From Pomphorhynchus laevis (Eukaryota; Acanthocephala; Palaeacanthocephala; Echinorhynchida; Pomphorhynchidae): a stretch of DNA of 64,000 nt. The stretch covers positions 62,001 to 126,000 of the forward strand of contig WNNJ02001239.1 in NCBI GenBank assembly GCA_012934845.2, in the 5' to 3' direction. The position numbers and the translations under genes were made by a program. Positions 43,395 through 55,017 of this stretch are shown in pieces (the first letter of the stretch is position 1; each line of letters begins with the position of its first letter). The notes below the pieces were generated by a model, which saw only the letters and a list, made by a program, of their open reading frames with translations, was not told the DNA's origin and did not search any database.

Positions 43395-44559
43395 CGGGAT
43401 ACGTCCTTAATTTAATTGGCAGAGCGCTATCATTTAGCGATCTGCATTGGACACTGAGTAGCAAAGGCCGTCGAAGTCCTTTAGTTGGAATAAAGGATGA
43501 TTAATTTTAAAATAAAAGCTATCCATTTAAAAAATATTTATATGGTCAATGGTCTTAGCACTTTCAACGTTCAAATAGCAAATATAATACACCCTCATAT
43601 TAGGTATAGATCACGGAAATAATTAAAAGGAAGACACTGTGATGCTTCCCTACGAGCTTCGGCTCTTTTGGAAGTAAGACAATTAAAAATTTTAGTTATA
43701 AAGTTAAAATTTAATTTTATAAAGTTACATTAAAAACGTTATATGAAATCTATAAAAAATTATTGAATTATTTATAATTTTTTATGATTATAAAAAGTGT
43801 CTAAAAAGTGTCCTAACTTCGTAAGTTAGAAAAACCGACATGGACTTCTGTTTATGGATACAGGTTCTAAATAATAGTAAATGGTACTCTAATTCTTGGG
43901 GTTTCAGTGGTAAGTAATTACTACATACATAGGATCATCATCTCCAAGTACATACTAGGCACGATTGAACGTTCATCTAACTAGTTTGCTGAATTACGAC
44001 AGGTTATTCATAACAGTTTCGACAAACTTTTCTCCTTGATAGTTGCTGATAAGTTATTATGAACTCCATTTTTTCTTCTATTGAGTTGTGAAGGTGTTTG
44101 TATTAACGACCTGTGATGATCATATATACTAATTACTCTTCACTATTTATTTTTGATTATCAGTTTTAGATAAAAATAAAATAAAATCTATTTTGGTTTA
44201 ATCTTACGACAGTTTATTCAGCAATAGTTTGAAAAGGATACAAATGGACAAATTACTTGTGCCTTAAGCATTGATTCTGATGATAATACTGCATCGGATG
44301 AGTGGTACCATTAGAAACGACGTATAGATAGCTTCATCGGTTTACAAGCAAATAAATCTGACGAATCGACGCTTTGTTTACTCGTAAATCTTGTTTCCAC
44401 GCGGCTGTATGGGTTGATTAAAGATTGCAAGACCTTCAATTATGCCATTTTTATTCAAGAACTTTTTTATTCTGTGATGATCATATTACTCTTTACTAAT
44501 TACTCTTTACTATTGATGTTTGATTATTAATCTATAATGTTTGATTATGGATTTTTATC
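43395..44559. other. Spacer, no gene recognised
   Basis: AT-rich. A weak direct repeat exists (TGTGATGATCATAT followed by AATTACTCTTCACT-like sequence near 44110 and again near 44474). No coding support. Confidence 0.4.
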
Positions 44560-45105
44560 ACAATTTACATTTTAACGATTTCACACAACGATAAAATATG
44601 AGACACGATCGCAACAATTTAAAAGTGGATTATGGTAATTAGACTACCAGTGATTAAGAATTAATTTTTCATTATCAAGTTCAATAAACTTCCAAAGTAA
44701 ATTAGTCTTCATATAGAAAGGTGTAATATCCCTTCGTCGATCGAGAAGGAACCAAAATATGTGAAAGAGGTGATCAATTGAGACTTGAGATGACAACAAT
44801 CACCTTTTATTCTAGATTTGGTACTGAACGTTTCTGAAATCTGTCTGAGAACACCATGGGATAACCAGCAAGTTAATCTGTTAAACGACATTTTACCAGC
44901 TACATCCGAGAAAACTTTGCTTGCTTGCCGTAAGAGTTTAAATGTAGAAAAGGAACCTACGATGTTCAGTACCTAACTTACTAATGCGACCGTGAACATT
45001 TGTAATTTTGAAGGCTCCAGCGATTGTCTTGGAAATAATTCTAGAACTGGGTGGAAGACATCCGCATGGTAATACAACCGAAGAGGCTGGCCCTCAAGAC
45101 AACCT
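44560..45105 (-). repeat. Inverted, longer copy of the 599-base family
   Basis: The reverse complement of this stretch reads through the second half of the tandem unit (CTGGCCCTC...TTCTAGAATTATTTCCAAGACA... to ATATTACACCTTTCTATAT) and then into the 170-base flank also present at 2440-2610. The 60-codon minus-strand frame 44709-44891 (SFNRLTCWLSHGVLRQISET, SFTYFGSFSIDEGI) spans the junction. Whether the parent coded for protein is not clear. Confidence 0.88.
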
Positions 45106-46930
45106 CTTCAAATAAGTTATTTAGAGTATGTTTACAAAATCACAATAACAATGAGAGATATTTGCTCTCATTATCACTTACTGAAGAACAGTATCCAAAT
45201 TTGGAAGTCTTCGTTGTTTACTTCTAACGTATTTTAAGAATCATGGACAGTGTTTGGCTGGAAAGCAGAAAATACATCAAAGCATCTATAGCTGACAAAC
45301 ATTTAAGATAAACACGATTGTTTTGAGAGCAAACATTATTGTTTTGAGAGCAAACATTATTGTTTTGGAAGAGGTCATTGTGGTGTTTAACAAACTCCGT
45401 AATTGTAAATATGATGGTGTGGATTTTAACTGATCTAAAGTTCTCAAGGCTTCAACGTTTTAGGTTTAAAGTTGTTATTACGGATGTTCAATGTTGTAAT
45501 AAAGTAGTCGTTGACGAACCGGGATTGTGATACTAATCGATAATAAAAGTGATCGGAACGAAGTTTTTAATTTCAGGTGAGTTATTATTTTTCAGCTATC
45601 TAGTCAGCTATTCGCTAAAAGTCTTAAATAAAGGATATCTGGAGTTGAGGGATAATTGCAAGAAAAACAATGTGGGTTCCATTTATGTTAAAAAACTACC
45701 TCCTAGCTCTTTGCTCGCTAGTAATAATTCTCCCAAGTGTCTTGTAAGCTTATCTAACTATCCCAAATGTGGTTTGTTCTGGAAAAATTCATCCCATAGT
45801 TTCTTGAGAAAAGTTTTGAAAGATACTAAGAGTATATACGGTTCCACAATATCTTCGGATATGTAATCTCTCTTGAACGAATGAAGGATTTCTGTGTGTG
45901 TTCCGAACAGAAAATAATTATAATGTTCGTTATTTTTCAACCTTTCCAGAAGTTAGAGTTTTCAGCCTTCCGTTTCCTAAGGTTCTATTAGTATATCATA
46001 TGTACAACTTACAAATGATGATATATTGTTAGCCTTCCATGTTGAAATCTATTGCATCGATTCACAATAAGAGGTAGACATTGTTTACCTTTAAGGCAAT
46101 TACAATATACTTTTCTCAAAGTCAAGGTTATCACCAGTCCAAATTCCTGACAAGGTACTAACTGATTTTAAGGATATAATTATAAAGCGGTGTTCTCTAT
46201 GTGCTATGTTAGGAACTCAAGAGGAATTAATAGACTGAATATTTCAGTTAAGGCAGTATTGTAATTTTGTACAGATCATTTGTAGACTCAGCTAGAGCTG
46301 AGTCCTTATGTACAGGGTATAAAGACTCAGGGCGATTATTTACAGGCTGTGCCCGATAGATAGTTGCTTATTTGAAAAGGTAAATAATGTTAAACAGTAA
46401 TAAAACAGCCCGGAAAATCACTTTTTATGTTAACTCCAAAAATTTGGTTCTAAGTAACTACGTTCTGTATAGATCTATTTTTTAATATAACTGAAATAAA
46501 TTTATTTCTGAAAAAAAATATCATAAATTATGTTTTTTTAACCAAGCCATATACTATAATAACAATTAATAAAAATGTATTTTTGATAAAAATACTTTAT
46601 AATAAAATAATAACATATGGATTAGATAAATAAATAATAACATATGGATTACTTATTTCAAATAAAGTAAAAATATTAATAAGTTTTATATGCACACCGT
46701 TTTTCTTAATTGATGTTTTCCTGTTAAATAATATATTAAAAACAATATCTAAAAGCAAATAGGATTAGTAAAATATGTTTGGTAGTTGTACCTGTCAAAT
46801 ATAAATATATTTAAAATCATTGCTTTTATTAAATTCGAATTTATTAGTATTTTTATTTCAAATAAAATGTCAATTATATTCCTTATTGATATTGTTAATT
46901 ATATAAATTAAAGTATATTGTAAATAGGAA
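45106..46930. other. Long stretch without a recognised gene
   Basis: It contains a short tandem repeat at 45310-45366 (GTTTTGAGAGCAAACATTATT, about 2.5 copies) and a 105-codon plus-strand frame at 45549-45866 (GYLELRDNCKKNNVGSIYVK, SNYPKCGLFWKNSSHSFL). That frame has no recognisable family and an antisense frame over part of it. From about 46420 the sequence becomes very AT-rich and leads into the satellite. Confidence 0.4.
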
Positions 46931-48485
46931 CTATTAGGTTTTGTTCATATCATATTTGATTAAAAAATATATAACACCAACCGATTTTATCAATTGAAAT
47001 TAATAACATTTGCCTACAAAATATATAACGCTAACCGATTTAATTAATTTAAATTAAAAAATTGATACCAATTAATTAAAAATACTAATTATATGTTTTT
47101 TATATTTTTTATATCTTAAAAATGTAAACTGTTTTAAATATGGTTATTTTTTACTTTAATTTTTATTTTATCAGTAAAACAAATGTTACATTTTTTATTT
47201 ATTTTTCATCATCTTAGAAAATATACAACGCAAATTGATTTTGACAATTAAAATTAAAATATTTATTATAAATAAAATAATATTTTTAAATTGAAAATAC
47301 TACTTCTATTTTTGTTATTATTTAAAAAAATGTAAACAAGATATATTTTTACTGGTGTGTTTTAATTAATTAATTTTATCAATATAATAACAAATTTACA
47401 ATTTTTAATTTATTTTTAATTGGTATTACGTTTCTTTAATATACAACGCCGACAGATTTTATCGATTTAAATTAATAAAATTAGTACTAATCGATTAAAT
47501 ATATTTTATTATTTTTTTGTGTATTTAATAAGTAATTTAATGAGCATCAGCTTTTATTATTTATTTTTCTGTTATCACATTTTTATGTTAGGCATTGTAT
47601 ACAAAATATACAACGCCAAAAATTTTATTAATTTAAATTAATACAAACTGTTTTTAATTATGAATTATATGTTGGCTATATTTTTACCGGTGTATTTTAA
47701 TTAAGTAATTATATGATTTTATCGAATTTAAACTAATTTAAAATTTTTTATATTTTTAGTGATTTTTAATTAATTAATTTTTTTAAATATAAAATCAGTT
47801 TACATTTATTTATTTTTCAATGGTATCAAATTTGTTAACAAAATAAACAACCGAACCGATTTTATCAATTTAAATTAAATTAAAATTTATATCTATTGAT
47901 TTAAAATATTAATTATATTTTGGGTAATTTTATATATTTTTAAATTAAGTAATTTTATTATTTTGGAACATTTCAACTTATTTAAAATAAAAATCAGTTT
48001 ACATTTATTTATTTTTCAATGGTATCAAATTTGTTAACAAAATAAACAACCGAACCGATTTTATCAATTTAAATTAAATTAAAATTTATATCTATTGATT
48101 TAAAATATTAATTATATTTTGGGTAATTTTATATATTTTTAAATTAAGTAATTTTATTATTTTGGAACATTTCAACTTATTTAAAATAAAAATCAGTTTA
48201 CATTTATTTATTTTTTATTGGTATCAAATTTGCTAACAAAATAAATAACCTGAACCGATTTTATCAATTTAAATTAATAAAAATAATATCAATTAATTTA
48301 AAATACTTTTTCTCACGTATAAATTTTAATTAAGCATTTATATGATTTTGAAAAATGTAAACTGATTTAAATTATTATATTTTTAGTTATGCATTTAAAT
48401 TAATTAATTCTATCAATAAAAATCAGTTTATTTATTTATCATCTGTATCACATTTGATTACAAAATGTTTAACCCCAATCTATGA
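46930..48485. repeat. AT-rich satellite, about 200-base unit, 8-9 degenerate copies
   Basis: The landmark (A)ACCGATTTTATCAATTTAAA recurs near 46979, 47033, 47235, 47452, 47613, 47853, 48053 and 48253, and a decayed one near 48470. The latest copies are an exact 199-base direct repeat (TGGTATCAAATTTG at 47821, 48020 and 48219); the first two of these units are nearly identical. Older monomers vary from about 54 to 240 bases. No coding frame. Confidence 0.85.
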
Positions 48486-48556
48486 GTGGGCTTATACTGT
48501 AGCATTAAGGTTATTTTTTACACAAGTAGATTTTTAATGTAGTTATCATTGAATAA

Positions 48557-49060
48557 TTAAATTTTCTTGAAATTGATAGACATTATATACACGAGTAATT
48601 TATTGTAGAAAATAAAAAAGTTCGCCACGATATCGTCCTTATCAAGTAAAAATAAAATGACAGCAACACGGATACGAAAGAATTTCATGTTATTATGATC
48701 TTGATAGATTTGTTGCCAGGCATTTGATGTGCTTGATTGTAAATAAATAGATTCTTCGAGCAATCTCTCGAGAGGTCGTCCTCATAACAAACGGTTTGAA
48801 CATCGCCGAAGTTGATTTCATGACCTGACCACGCTCTTAAGGCCAGTTCGTTGAAATCGTTATGCAAGTAGTTGCAAGTTGCATCATTCATCGATTATGG
48901 CGAATTGCAACTAGTTACTCTTTATCATACATAACACACCAACAAACGATTTGCGTCCTGGTCTTTTGATAGCCCAAACATAATATCCTTTATGATTTAA
49001 CACTTTCAATATATTACGTTGTTCGATAATAGCTGATTGTATCTGATGAACGAATTCTGG
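48557..49060 (-). other. Coding-like minus-strand stretch, unrecognised
   Basis: Two overlapping minus-strand frames (48685-48891, NDATCNYLHNDFNELALRAW, FGDVQTVCYEDDLS; and 48557-48763, LLEESIYLQSSTSNAWQQIY), and upstream a third (IIEQRNILKVLNHKGYYVWA), have less AT-driven composition than the neighbouring satellite. They look like pieces of one or more decayed genes or elements. No family recognised. Confidence 0.25.
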
Positions 49061-49657
49061 TCAATAAAGACTTAGCTGTGACAATTTTGTATCTGCAAGA
49101 GATATGTCGGCAGCTTGGTGGGTACCAAGGTATTTTCGGCCTGTGATAATTAAATAATTTAAATAATGAATCTTTCAATAATGTTGTTACATCAATGTTA
49201 TTATGTCACTATGTCATTATAAAATCGCTTATTATGAATGATGATTAAATATTTGTTTTGTACACATTTGAAAATATCAATTAAAAATAAATATAAACTC
49301 CGTTAGTTCCAAAAAGATATATCTATAACGATAAATCTCTTTCATGAACATTTAGTAAATGCTGAATTTTCAAGGTATTTGCAAAAATCAAATATTTAAT
49401 TTCTTAATTATTTAGACTTTTATTAATAATCGATAAACGTTTGTTAATTATTAATTATATTTAAATTATTATTTAATAATAATTGCTAAATTATCTAATA
49501 AATAATCTAATTAGATTATTAACTTTTTAAATTGCTAATTATTAAATTATAAATTGTATTTTAAGGCAAAATGAGTATCAGTTTGTTGATAATATCGTTC
49601 CATAATGACTTCAACAGTACAGTGTCTGCTTATATATTATAAATATTATATATAATT

Positions 49658-49845
49658 TAATTTGATTGCATCTGTGAGCTGAAATGTTTCCGATTGTGGC
49701 ACGATATTATCCTCACAGGTATTGTTCCTACTCTTGATACAGCAGGACGCTACTAATCAGTCTGGGTGGGTCTCATCAGCTGCTGACCCAGACCTACATT
49801 TCACGTTTCGACCCTTATTATCTGCTTTATCCGTACACTGATGCC
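49658..49845 (-). mobile_element. SINE copy 4 (minus), left arm of a hairpin
   Basis: The reverse complement matches the body of SINE copies 2 and 3 from GCATCAGTGTACGG through GTGCCACAATCGG to the tail TTTCAGCTCACAGATGCAATC. The tRNA-like head is missing. It faces copy 5 with the two 5' sides at the centre. Confidence 0.9.
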
Positions 49846-49875
49846 GTACACCGATGCTGATTGTACACTGATGCC

Positions 49876-50038
49876 GATCAGCATCAGTGTACGGAGAAAG
49901 CAGATAATAAGGGTCGAAACGTGAAATGTAGGTCTGGGTCAGCAGCTGATGAGACCCACCCAGACTGATTAGTAGCGTCCTGCTGTATCAAGAATAGGAA
50001 CAATACCTGTGAGGATAATATTGTGCCACAACCAGAAG
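49876..50038 (+). mobile_element. SINE copy 5 (plus), right arm of a hairpin
   Basis: It runs from GATCAGCATCAGTGTACGG to GTGCCACAACCAGAAG. Over about 155 bases it is the near-perfect reverse complement of copy 4 (about four or five differences). The 30-base centre holds further GTACACTGATGCC repeats. A short (AT)n run at 50040-50090 follows. Confidence 0.9.
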
Positions 50039-50090
50039 AATTATATATAATATATATTATATTATATATATTATATATATCTGTGGTATT

Positions 50091-50600
50091 GAACCGGTTG
50101 TTCACAAAATCACCCAATTGATAATGCTTTCTATTTAATAATATTAATTAAAATCGTGATAAATAAACACAATTGTTTAATAACTTTCTAGATATTTTTG
50201 TTTTAGTATATGAACTGATCAACGAAAACAAATTTTGGAGACCACGCAATTTCATTAGTGAAGCATGTTCGCGATTTAGCTGTCCATTTAATATACAATA
50301 TATATAATAATATTAATTAAAATCGTGATAATAATGTAATAATGTAATTTCAAAGCTTTCGGATAACCAATTTCAAAACACTTTTAGATATCACAAAGTA
50401 TGTGATGAACAAATCACACTCTTATCAAGATATCTTCATGATCTCATAGTATATGGAATCACATAAATACTTTTATTGCTAATGTGTTAGATTCATTGAA
50501 TGTTTTTATTTGAATGATACGTTACTACGGAAACTGTCATTATTTGTAATTAATTTCATTAATAAACATAGTACACTGAACATTGAACGACATTATGTTT
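50091..50600. other. AT-rich spacer
   Basis: It includes a repeated AATATTAATTAAAATCGTGATAA (near 50137 and 50309). No gene supported. Confidence 0.4.
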
Positions 50601-50619
50601 TGAAATATAAAAGATTAAA

Positions 50620-50862
50620 ATGAGACGAGCAATCAAAAAGAGAACAATAGTGAGGATAACATTACCACCATCGCCTGAAATGAAACCACGATCACCACGA
50701 AAATATAGAGGACCTCCAGTTAAATATGAGTGTCTAATGGACATAAATAAATGTGTTATTTATAGAAGTGCAGATCAAGAAAAATTACGGCAAGCACTGC
50801 TAAAATGCGGCTATACGTTACAACTTGTTAAGAATAAAGGAACTCGTGGACTATCAATTTAG
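50620..50862 (+). CDS. Small basic protein, unrecognised
   Basis: An 80-codon frame starting MRRAIKKRTIVRITLPPSPE (context TTAAAATGAG). It continues with a Pro/Arg-rich segment (KPRSPRKYRGPPVKYE) and a compact C-terminal half (CLMDINKCVIYRSADQEKLR, then QALLKCGYTLQLVKN). Codon composition is clearly less AT-rich than its flanks. Two AATAAA signals follow, at 50920 and 50936, fitting the 3' end of a short transcript. There is no signal peptide or membrane segment. It could be a single-exon gene or a last exon; an antisense frame of 61 codons is taken to be a shadow. No family recognised. Confidence 0.45.
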   Translation: MRRAIKKRTIVRITLPPSPEMKPRSPRKYRGPPVKYECLMDINKCVIYRSADQEKLRQALLKCGYTLQLVKNKGTRGLSI

Positions 50863-50949
50863 CATTAAAAATTAAGTTGCTTTTACGTAATTTAGATATT
50901 GTTTCATTTTATTCCGAGTAATAAATTTATTATTCAATAAAAACCTGCA

Positions 50950-51916
50950 AAACTAAACTTGCTATTTATTGATCATGGTTAAATAAAGTTTACCAAACTA
51001 AATTATCTATCTGATTTATCCAGAAATGTATCACACAAAATACATTAATGGTTAAATATTTGTAATTATATATAATTATAATTATAACTGTTAGATTATC
51101 AAATGAGTAATAATTTTAAGTATTAGATAAACAAATGCATTGTTAAATATTTAACTTGGGTTCAGATTATTATAATAAGTAAACAAATATTTAAAAGTAA
51201 ACCTACTCTGTTATTAGCTTAATAGATTTTCGTTAAGTAATTTCCAACCTCTTTTAATAACTGATAGTATTGTTAACTTATTAGTAACTTGGCAAAACAA
51301 ATGCACCGAATTTGATTTCGACAATTTGTTTTTGGTAAAAGGGCTGGAAGAATTCTTCGCGTATGTGTCAATTAAGTGCATCGTAAAAATTTGTCAACGA
51401 CTTAGCAAACAACAAACTAGTGAACCAAAATATAATGCTTTTCCGAAAACGGATAAAATAGTGCTAATAAACTGAAATATTAAACTAGTGAACTGTATGT
51501 AATGTAGTGGACAAAATGTAGCAGATATTTTAAACAAACACAAATACAAAACTGGATTGTACAACTGCATAGGAAAATGAAAGTTTTAATAGGAAATAAG
51601 TCTCAAAAGCTTTTAGTTATTTTAAGTTACTATAAAAATTATATTTTATTTATCATAAGATTTTCTTTTACATAATACGTACAACAAAATATGTTTAACA
51701 AAATAAGTACAACATTTCCCGCAAATTGGTATGTAATTAACAAATACATCATTTTTGTTTGTTATCTCAATATATATTTTTTGATTTTCTTCTTAATATA
51801 ATAATTATAATTATTTCTACGTATATTTTTGTTATTTCAAATTTATTTACTTATACGATAAATATAAAATTTATCCGATAAAATCGATTAAAAAAATTTA
51901 TATTTCATATAAACAA
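50950..51916. other. AT-rich spacer, nothing recognised
   Basis: No frame or repeat of note. Confidence 0.4.
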
Positions 51917-51971
51917 TATAGATCGTTAGAATACGATCCCCTACCAAAAGTAATATACAGAAATGTATATC

Positions 51972-52238
51972 TACACCACCGGAGCAGCCAGCTTAATGGA
52001 TGTTGTGTTGAATCACGATGCAGACGTCCTGAGTTCAAATCCGATCAGCATCAGTCAACGGAGAAAGCAGATAATAAGGGTCGAAACGTGAAATGTAGGT
52101 CTGTGTCAGCAGCTGATGAGACCCACCCAGACTGATTAGTAGCGTCCTGCTGTATCAAAAATAAGATCAATACATGTGAGGATAATATCGTGCCACAATC
52201 GGAAAAATTTCAGCTCACAGATGCAATCAAATACAATT
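51972..52238 (+). mobile_element. tRNA-derived SINE, copy 2
   Basis: B box GTTCAAATCC at 52033-52042, preceded by a tRNA-like head with a weaker A-box region (CAGCTTAATGG). The body contains the hammerhead-like core: CAGCAG (52107-52112), CTGATGAG (52113-52120), GTC (52144-52146), CTGCTG (52147-52152). The tail is GTGCCACAATCGG and ATGCAATCAAATACAATTA. With 55 bases of flank it is duplicated 398 bases downstream. Confidence 0.9.
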
Positions 52239-52369
52239 AAAAACATTCATTGCAAGTGGCAGCATGAAAAACGGGTGATCCGGCTAGCGGATCACACACA
52301 TCGGGTAGGTTTCTAATAGATCGTTAGAATACGATCCCCTACCAAAAGTAATATACAGAAATGTATATC

Positions 52370-52636
52370 GACATCACCGGAGCAGCCAGCTTAATGGATG
52401 TTGCGTTGAATCACGATACAGACGTCCTGAGTTCAAATCCGATCAGCATCAGTCAACGGAGAAAGCAGATAATAAGGGTCGAAACGTGAAATGTAGGTCT
52501 GGGTCAGCAGCTGATGAGACCCACCCAGACTGATTAGTAGCGTCCTGCTGTATCAAAAATAAGATCAATACCTGTGAGGATAATATCGTGCCACAATCGG
52601 AAAAATTTCAGCTCACAGATGCAATCAAATACAATT
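52370..52636 (+). mobile_element. tRNA-derived SINE, copy 3
   Basis: Almost identical to copy 2 (B box 52431-52440, core 52505-52550). The identity starts about 55 bases before the SINE head (GATCGTTAGAATACGATCCC at 51921 and 52319) and ends at ATACAATTA. Copies 2 and 3 therefore arose by duplication of a 318-base block, not by two insertions. The spacer holds a GTGATCCG-GCTAG-CGGATCAC hairpin near 52275. Confidence 0.9.
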
Positions 52637-54060
52637 ATAAACTATATATTTCATATAAAAAAGTGGCAGTTACAAAAAGCAACAAAAATCCTAAATTCGG
52701 AAAAAAATTATGCCAGAAATATACTATTAGCTGGTAATGAATTCGCAATGTTACTGATTTAATAAGCAAAATCATAAAATCAGTAAACTCAAAAATATAT
52801 TCCATATTATACTAAATAATATAATTTGTTTCATAACATTTTTAATATTTACTGAAGTAGAATTTCGGTTCTGACTGGAAATTTCATTTGACATCAAAAA
52901 CGTTTATCGTGTTGATTGAATTAAAATACATATAGATATCTGCGACTAATGTACTAATGCGAAATCCATTTGATAACAAGCTTAAGACAATATTTTCTTT
53001 AAATTTTCGACGACGCAGTCGTCCTAATCAGAAACTGATGAGAACGACTACGTTGTCGAAAATATCATATAAATATATGATATAATACATAGTGTAATAC
53101 ATAAATATATATTATATATAATATACTAATGTATATTATTTACTATTATCTTAATATACTAATAAAAACCATACATATGGTATGGTTTTAATTTAATATA
53201 AAAATATTATATAAAAATTTATATAAATATATTATAATTGAAATATCATTTAATTAAGCTACATAGTTTGTACTATAAATTTTAAAATGAAAATATCTAC
53301 TGTCCAACATGTTACATTTATTTCAACTGATAAACGATTAACTGAAACCTTTACCTTTTATAGATAAAATCGAGTTCAACAAACTTCAACGTTTCAAAAT
53401 ATTTACGTTTAATCAGATATCTACGACTAGTCAATATTTTTAAAACTAATTTCGCTACCAACTACCAAGTTGGTAGCAGATAGAGGTCCGTCTTTATATA
53501 CACTTTTTTGCTGTTTAAATCAGCATTCAATGATTGATTTGAATCAGCTTTCTTTTAAGAAACCAGATAACTCAACTAATGCTATCTATTTTGTAATTTA
53601 TATAAATTAAAAATCATAATATCTTAATACTAAAATGATTTTTTTATGACCCAGTATTTTCATGGACCCATTAATATAATGGAATGTCTTAAAATGAAGA
53701 ATAGTGATCATCGGAATGAATAATTTAGCGAATAGTAAAATAAAATCTAGCAATCACATAATTAATACATTTTAAATGACATTGACTTTTTAATTTATTT
53801 GTTGAATTGCATAGTCGAGGTATTGTATAAAATAGAGCAAATGTTACACATTTAGATGCCATTCTATGATTTAAACATGAGTACAGAGCTATAAAATATT
53901 TAAGCAATAAAAAAGTTAAGATGATAATAATCCTAAATAAAAAGTCCTAGCAATAATCCAAACGATATCCTAAAAGTGTAAATAAATTTAAAATTAATTT
54001 TAATCTAAATAACTGAAATGGAACGAACTGCAATGGAATGCAGTTCGCAAAACGTATGCA
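52637..54060. other. AT-rich stretch with two small hairpins
   Basis: Apart from the inverted repeat at 53004-53062 (listed separately) there is a perfect short palindrome near 53165-53190 (AAAACCATA...TATGGTTTT), and CGAACTGCA-atggaa-TGCAGTTCG near 54024-54047, directly before PLE copy 3. No gene supported. Confidence 0.45.
53004..53062 (+). repeat. Inverted repeat with hammerhead-like core
   Basis: Arms 53004-53031 and 53035-53062 match at 24 of 28 positions. The right arm reads CTGATGAG, then ACGAC-TAC-GTTGT, then CGAAAA, so a CTGATGA box and a GAAA box are joined by a small hairpin, as in the core of hammerhead ribozymes. A 9-base AT hairpin follows (ATATCATAT...ATATGATAT), but no stem I partner is visible. 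Confidence 0.6.
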
Positions 54061-55017
54061 GAATATTGACAGAGTTAAAAATATTAAAAAAGATATGTAT
54101 ATAAATGAACAATTAGAAATATTAAAACAACTTTTAAGTGATAATAAGCTAAAAGATCTTTATGTAAATATAAGAAGTTTTTCTAAAGATATCATATGTT
54201 CAATAAATCAAAAATTGATTAACGATTATGATAGGCTAAGTTGTATAATAGACAGTTATTGTAATACAAAATACTATAATCGTACAATAAATGTAAATAA
54301 TAACAATAGAAAATATACATTAACCATAAACTTTATTAATACATGTATAGATAACATAAATATAGCCGGACTTTTAAATAATTCTAAAAGTAAAGAAATA
54401 ATAGGGTCAGATTTAAGTAAATATATTCCTAAAATAAGGTATAAACTCCTACCACCATTAGGACGAAAAATTTGTAATTATAATAAAGAATTAAAATCAA
54501 TATGTAACGATAATATTAGAAACATAATGGAAACAGAATGCAATTGTAAAAGTCTTAGTTTTGATAAAATAAATGAACATATATGTACCCATAATCTAGA
54601 ATTAATTGAAAATTGTGAATTAAGAAAGCTGCTATCGAAAGGGTATAAATATAGATTAAATAACAACAACGACAAAAATAAAATTTACAATTCGTTATAT
54701 AATAACTTAAATGATTACTTTAGTAAGCTGATTAATAGTGAAAGCTCGAATATATCTAAGATAAACATTTGGAAAGATTATATATTTGATAAAATTAAAA
54801 ATAAAATGAAAATAACAAACAATTATAAAAGGAAAGATAAAATTAATAAAGATATGTATAAAGAACTTACTAAATTAAAGGATAACTATATAATAACAAC
54901 TATTGATAAAGCTAGTAATAACTTTGTCTTCATATGCAAAAAGCTTTATTATGATATACTAACGAAAGAGGTAATTCTAATGATTTAAATATAAATCCAG
55001 CATATGAACGTAGTGAG

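Noticed and set aside
43410-43480. tRNA-like stretch (TTGGCAGAGCGCT)
   Set aside because: It resembles an A box, but no matching B box or cloverleaf can be drawn.
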